In this document: in pieces, positions 15,569 to 17,530 of the stretch
Numbering within the stretch: position 1 is the stretch's first letter
Layout: each line of letters opens with the position of its first letter
Assembly (NCBI GenBank): GCA_039807445.1
Contig: JBDHRG010000067.1
Location: 1-17,530 of the forward strand
DNA from: JBDHRG01 sp039807445
Lineage (GTDB): Bacteria; Pseudomonadota; Gammaproteobacteria; Competibacterales; Competibacteraceae
Direction: 5' to 3'
DNA: 17,530 bases
Program-made: the position numbers and the translations under genes
Notes under the pieces: generated by a model
Database searches by the model: none
Told to the model about the DNA's origin: nothing
The model's input: the letters and a program-made list of their open reading frames with translations, nothing else

Positions 15569-16045
15569 ATGGCTATCGCTTCCACCTTGTACAGCTACAT
15601 GCAGCAGCGGCATTGCGCGTTCGACGTGCTGAAGCACCCGCACAGCGCGTGCAGCATGGAGACGGTGCACAGCGCACACGTTCCGGGCGGCTGCACGGCG
15701 AAGTCGGTGATCCTGATCGACAACCACGGCCACTTCCTGATGGCGGTGCTGCCGGCCGACCACCAGATCGACCTCGATCGGCTGAACCAACAGACGCAGC
15801 GCTGGTGGCGCCTGGCGCACGAAGCCGAGTTCGCGCGGATGTTCGGCGACTGCGAGCTCGGTGCGATTCCGCCGGTCGGCAACGCCTACGGCCTCGAGAC
15901 GGTGATCGACGAGCGCCTCGCCAGCCAGTCGGAGGTCTGGTTCGAAGCTGGCGACCACGAAGAGCTGATCCACATGCGGATGCAGGACTACCTCGACATG
16001 CTGCCCGGCGCGATGCGCCTGGGCTTCAGCAGCCGGCTGATGTGA
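15569..16045 (+). CDS. YbaK/ProX-type aminoacyl-tRNA deacylase domain protein
   Basis: A 158-residue single-domain protein of the YbaK/aminoacyl-tRNA synthetase-associated family, free-standing editing enzymes that hydrolyse mischarged tRNAs. Seen: the N-terminal helix, HSAHVPGGCTAKSVILID (34-51) with K45 at the conserved lysine, and ELGAIPPVGNAYGL (96-109), equivalent to the family's GxxPP loop. The substrate tRNA is not evident; this subgroup differs from classical Cys-tRNAPro YbaK in length and flanks. The ATG at 15569 follows ACGGAGGG by 6 bp. The gene is followed directly by a strong terminator, so it ends its transcript. Function beyond the family level is inference. Confidence 0.85.
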   Translation: MAIASTLYSYMQQRHCAFDVLKHPHSACSMETVHSAHVPGGCTAKSVILIDNHGHFLMAVLPADHQIDLDRLNQQTQRWWRLAHEAEFARMFGDCELGAIPPVGNAYGLETVIDERLASQSEVWFEAGDHEELIHMRMQDYLDMLPGAMRLGFSSRLM

Positions 16046-16063
16046 GCTGTCCGCCTCGACGCG

Positions 16064-16089
16064 CCCCGGGGCCGATCCCCGGGGTTTTT
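16064..16089 (+). terminator. Rho-independent terminator after the YbaK-type gene
   Basis: CCCCGGGG at 16064-16071 pairs perfectly with CCCCGGGG at 16077-16084 around the loop CCGAT and is followed by five T (16085-16089). It starts 19 bp after the stop codon. Confidence 0.92.
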
Positions 16090-16095
16090 CTTGCC

Positions 16096-16284
16096 ATACG
16101 GATCGCAAGAAATATCGCCCCCTTGGTGGTGAGCGGCGCTCCGGGGGCTATCGCTGCGCTCATTCTCGGCGTACCTCCGAGGTACGGCGCCGCTCCGCGC
16201 TGTCCTGCGCACGCGGCGCGCGTAATCCGCTTCGCGATAGCCCCCGGAGCGCCGCAATCGGGCGTTAGTTCTTGCAGTCGGTAA
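16096..16284. repeat. Palindromic repeat element, copy 1 (tcdA 3' side)
   Basis: About 189 bp. The left end ATACGGATCGCAAGAA (16096-16111) is an imperfect inverted match (about 12 of 16) to the right end TTCTTGCAGTCGGTAA (16269-16284). Inside are perfect 22-bp arms, 16133-16154 and 16234-16255, around a 79-bp core (16155-16233) with a small hairpin CGTACC/GGTACG (16170-16186). The core and the left end recur in copy 2 in the same orientation. It lies between a terminator and the tcdA stop codon, which begins at 16285. It encodes no believable protein. A MITE-like or REP/BIME-like element is the best description. Confidence 0.85.
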
Positions 16285-17049
16285 TCAGCCCGCCAGCCTG
16301 TCCAGCACCCGCGACACCGCGAACAGCGCGAAGCTGGCGGTCACGTGCATCGCCGAGCCGAAGCCGGCGCAGTTCAAGCCCGTCGGGCCCTGGTCGAGGT
16401 CGCAGGCGGCTTCCGGGTAGCGCAGCGGCTCGTCGGAATAGATGCAGTCGACGCCGAACTTGTCCTTCGGATCGCGCGGGAAGCCGTACTGCTTGCGCAG
16501 GATGCGCCGCACCTTGGCGAGCAGCGGGTCTTGCTCGCTGCGGGCGAGGTCGGCGAGGCGGATGCGGGTGGCGTCGATCTGGCCGCCGGCGCCGCCGACC
16601 GTCACCAGCCGGATCTTGCGCCGGCGGCAACAGGCGATCAGCGCCGCCTTGGTCTTGACGCTGTCGATCGCGTCGAGCACGTAGTCGTAGCCGCGGCCGA
16701 GCAGCGCCTCGAGGTTGTCGGCGTCGACGAAGTCTTCGATCTCGACGACGGCGCACGCCGGGTTGATCCGGCGGATGCGCTCGGCCATCGCCGTCACCTT
16801 GGCCTGGCCGAAGGCGCCGTCGAGCGCGTGGACTTGACGGTTGACGTTCGATTCGTGGACGTTGTCGAGGTCGATCAGCGTCAGCCGGCCGACGCCCGAG
16901 CGCGCCAGCGCCTCGGCCGCCCACGAGCCGACGCCGCCGATGCCGATCACGCACACGTGCGCGCGCGCGAAGCGCGCCAGCGCCTCATGGCCGTACAGGC
17001 GGGCGATGCCGCCGAAGCGGCGGTCGAGGTCGGGGGCGTGGTCGGGCAT
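16285..17049 (-). CDS. tcdA: tRNA threonylcarbamoyladenosine dehydratase TcdA
   Basis: A 254-residue E1-like enzyme (also CsdL/YgdL) that uses ATP to cyclise t6A at position 37 of ANN-decoding tRNAs to ct6A. Seen: RFGGIARLYG (11-20), the nucleotide-binding VCVIGIGGVGSWAAEALARSG (32-52), D60 in LTLIDLDNV, the NRQ triplet (70-72), and DAIDSVKTKAALI, all in ThiF/MoeB/TcdA order. CGFGSAMHVTASFA-type residues near the C-terminus (here AGFGSAM) fit TcdA. The start at 17049 is where family proteins begin; upstream in-frame codons run into the repeat element, and the Shine-Dalgarno is weak. The gene stands alone between two copies of a palindromic element, without csdA/csdE neighbours. Confidence 0.92.
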   Translation of the reverse strand: MPDHAPDLDRRFGGIARLYGHEALARFARAHVCVIGIGGVGSWAAEALARSGVGRLTLIDLDNVHESNVNRQVHALDGAFGQAKVTAMAERIRRINPACAVVEIEDFVDADNLEALLGRGYDYVLDAIDSVKTKAALIACCRRRKIRLVTVGGAGGQIDATRIRLADLARSEQDPLLAKVRRILRKQYGFPRDPKDKFGVDCIYSDEPLRYPEAACDLDQGPTGLNCAGFGSAMHVTASFALFAVSRVLDRLAG

Positions 17050-17085
17050 CGGCTTCGGACTCGGATTCCGCGGCGGGCGCGGAAA

Positions 17086-17091
17086 CTTATA
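17086..17091 (-). promoter_or_regulatory. Candidate tcdA -10 overlapping the repeat end
   Basis: TATAAG on the minus strand at 17086-17091 lies 37 bp upstream of the tcdA start. Its first bases fall inside the terminal ATACGG of repeat copy 2, so the element may supply part of the promoter. No good -35 is seen. Confidence 0.3.
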
Positions 17092-17299
17092 CGGATTCCA
17101 GGAATGTCGTGCGCATTGCGGCGGAGCGAGGGGGATGTCGCTGCGCTCATTCTCGGCGTACCTCCGTGTACGCCTCCGAGGTACGGCGCCGCTCCGCGCT
17201 GTCCATGCGCCCGCGGCGCGCGTAATCCGCTCCGCGACATCCCCCTCGCTCCGCCGCACCGGAGCTGGCCAATCAGCGGGAATTTTCTGGAACCCGTAT
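17089..17299. repeat. Palindromic repeat element, copy 2 (tcdA 5' side)
   Basis: About 211 bp. The left end ATACGGATTCCAGGAA (17089-17104) is matched by the inverted right end TTCTGGAACCCGTAT (17285-17299) with one gap and one mismatch. Inside are perfect 25-bp arms, 17117-17141 and 17234-17258, around a 92-bp core (17142-17233). The core is nearly the same as in copy 1, except for 12 extra bases in the small hairpin loop (stem CGTACCTC 17157-17164 / GAGGTACG 17178-17185) and one further base later in the core. No target-site duplication is obvious. Confidence 0.85.
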
Positions 17300-17310
17300 T
17301 CCGGTAAAAT

Positions 17311-17329
17311 GCGGGCGCAGGGAACCCGC
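17311..17329 (-). terminator. Weak terminator-like hairpin after the aldehyde dehydrogenase gene
   Basis: On the minus strand GCGGG and CCCGC pair (5 bp, 9-nt loop) and are followed by ATTTTA, shortly after the stop codon at 17343-17345. The stem is short. Read on the plus strand the same TAAAAT (17305-17310) could be a -10, so the assignment is tentative. Confidence 0.3.
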
Positions 17330-17342
17330 GTCCGCGCCGGGC

Positions 17343-17530
17343 TCATTCGTCGCCGAACCTGATCCCCTGCGCCAGCGGCAGCTCGCGCGAATAGTTGACG
17401 GTGTTGGTCGTGCGGCGCATGTACGCCTTCCAGGCGTCCGAGCCCGACTCGCGCCCGCCGCCGGTTTCCTTCTCGCCGCCGAAGGCGCCGCCGATCTCGG
17501 CGCCCGAGGTGCCGATGTTGACGTTGGCGA
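17343..17530 (-). CDS. Aldehyde dehydrogenase, ALDH7-like (aminoadipate-semialdehyde type), 3' part only
   Basis: The last 61 codons plus a partial codon of a gene that continues past the window end. The translated C-terminus includes NVNIGTSGAEIGGAFGGEK, then ETGGGRESGSDAWKAYMRR, then TNTVNYSRELPLAQGIRFGDE. The GGAFGGEKETGGGRESGSDAWK block is the hallmark of ALDH7 enzymes, which oxidise L-2-aminoadipate 6-semialdehyde/piperideine-6-carboxylate in lysine breakdown (AmaB in Pseudomonas). The catalytic cysteine and NAD site lie outside the window, so substrate is inferred from this end only. The stop is TGA at 17343-17345 on the minus strand. It lies upstream of tcdA on the same strand, separated by repeat copy 2. 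Confidence 0.88.
   Translation of the reverse strand, partial: ANVNIGTSGAEIGGAFGGEKETGGGRESGSDAWKAYMRRTTNTVNYSRELPLAQGIRFGDE

Noticed and set aside
16100..17346. Small frames within the repeat elements (peptides containing RYAENERSD)
   Set aside because: They are translations of the palindromic repeat core, present in both copies only because the DNA is repeated.

Overview
This is a GC-rich chromosomal window whose proteins and compact layout look proteobacterial, most likely Betaproteobacteria and possibly Rhodocyclales-like. The lineage is an inference from protein style and gene content; there is no rRNA or other decisive marker. No tRNA, rRNA, CRISPR array, transposase or phage gene was found.

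Layout. Positions 11-2628 hold a DUF1992 protein and a membrane-bound class III nucleotidyl cyclase (Cache, HAMP, PAS and cyclase domains). A DUF99-family gene converges on the cyclase and is divergent from kup, a potassium transporter (3304-5193). A small basic two-helix membrane protein of unknown role (5313-5720, minus) follows. Next come a GMC-type flavin oxidoreductase (5993-7699), an omega-amino acid:pyruvate aminotransferase (7836-9167) and a CoA-acylating methylmalonate-semialdehyde dehydrogenase, mmsA (9249-10748). The last two together convert beta-alanine through malonate semialdehyde to acetyl-CoA. Between mmsA and the convergent methionine gamma-lyase gene lie two opposed heptanucleotide arrays able to form G-quadruplexes.

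The methionine gamma-lyase (10889-12076, minus) is divergent from an Lrp/AsnC regulator (12203-12682), the arrangement known for mdeA/mdeR in Pseudomonas putida. An unusually AT-rich stretch then leads into an exported RlpA-like protein (13007-13516). That leader can be drawn as a hairpin plus pseudoknot just before a good ribosome binding site. Tryptophan 2,3-dioxygenase (13532-14386, minus), a decayed MFS transporter (about 14428-14705), a protein-L-isoaspartate methyltransferase (14755-15408) and a YbaK/ProX-type deacylase with a strong terminator (15569-16089) follow.

The most unusual part is the right end. The tRNA-modifying gene tcdA (16285-17049, minus) is bracketed by two direct copies of a roughly 190-210 bp palindromic element (16096-16284 and 17089-17299). 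The copies share a conserved core and similar ends. Their long inverted arms differ in sequence between copies but are perfectly complementary within each copy. The window ends in the 3' part of an ALDH7-type aldehyde dehydrogenase on the minus strand.

The genes lean towards amino acid catabolism (beta-alanine, methionine, tryptophan, possibly lysine) and protein or tRNA quality control, but they form several separate short units, not one operon.
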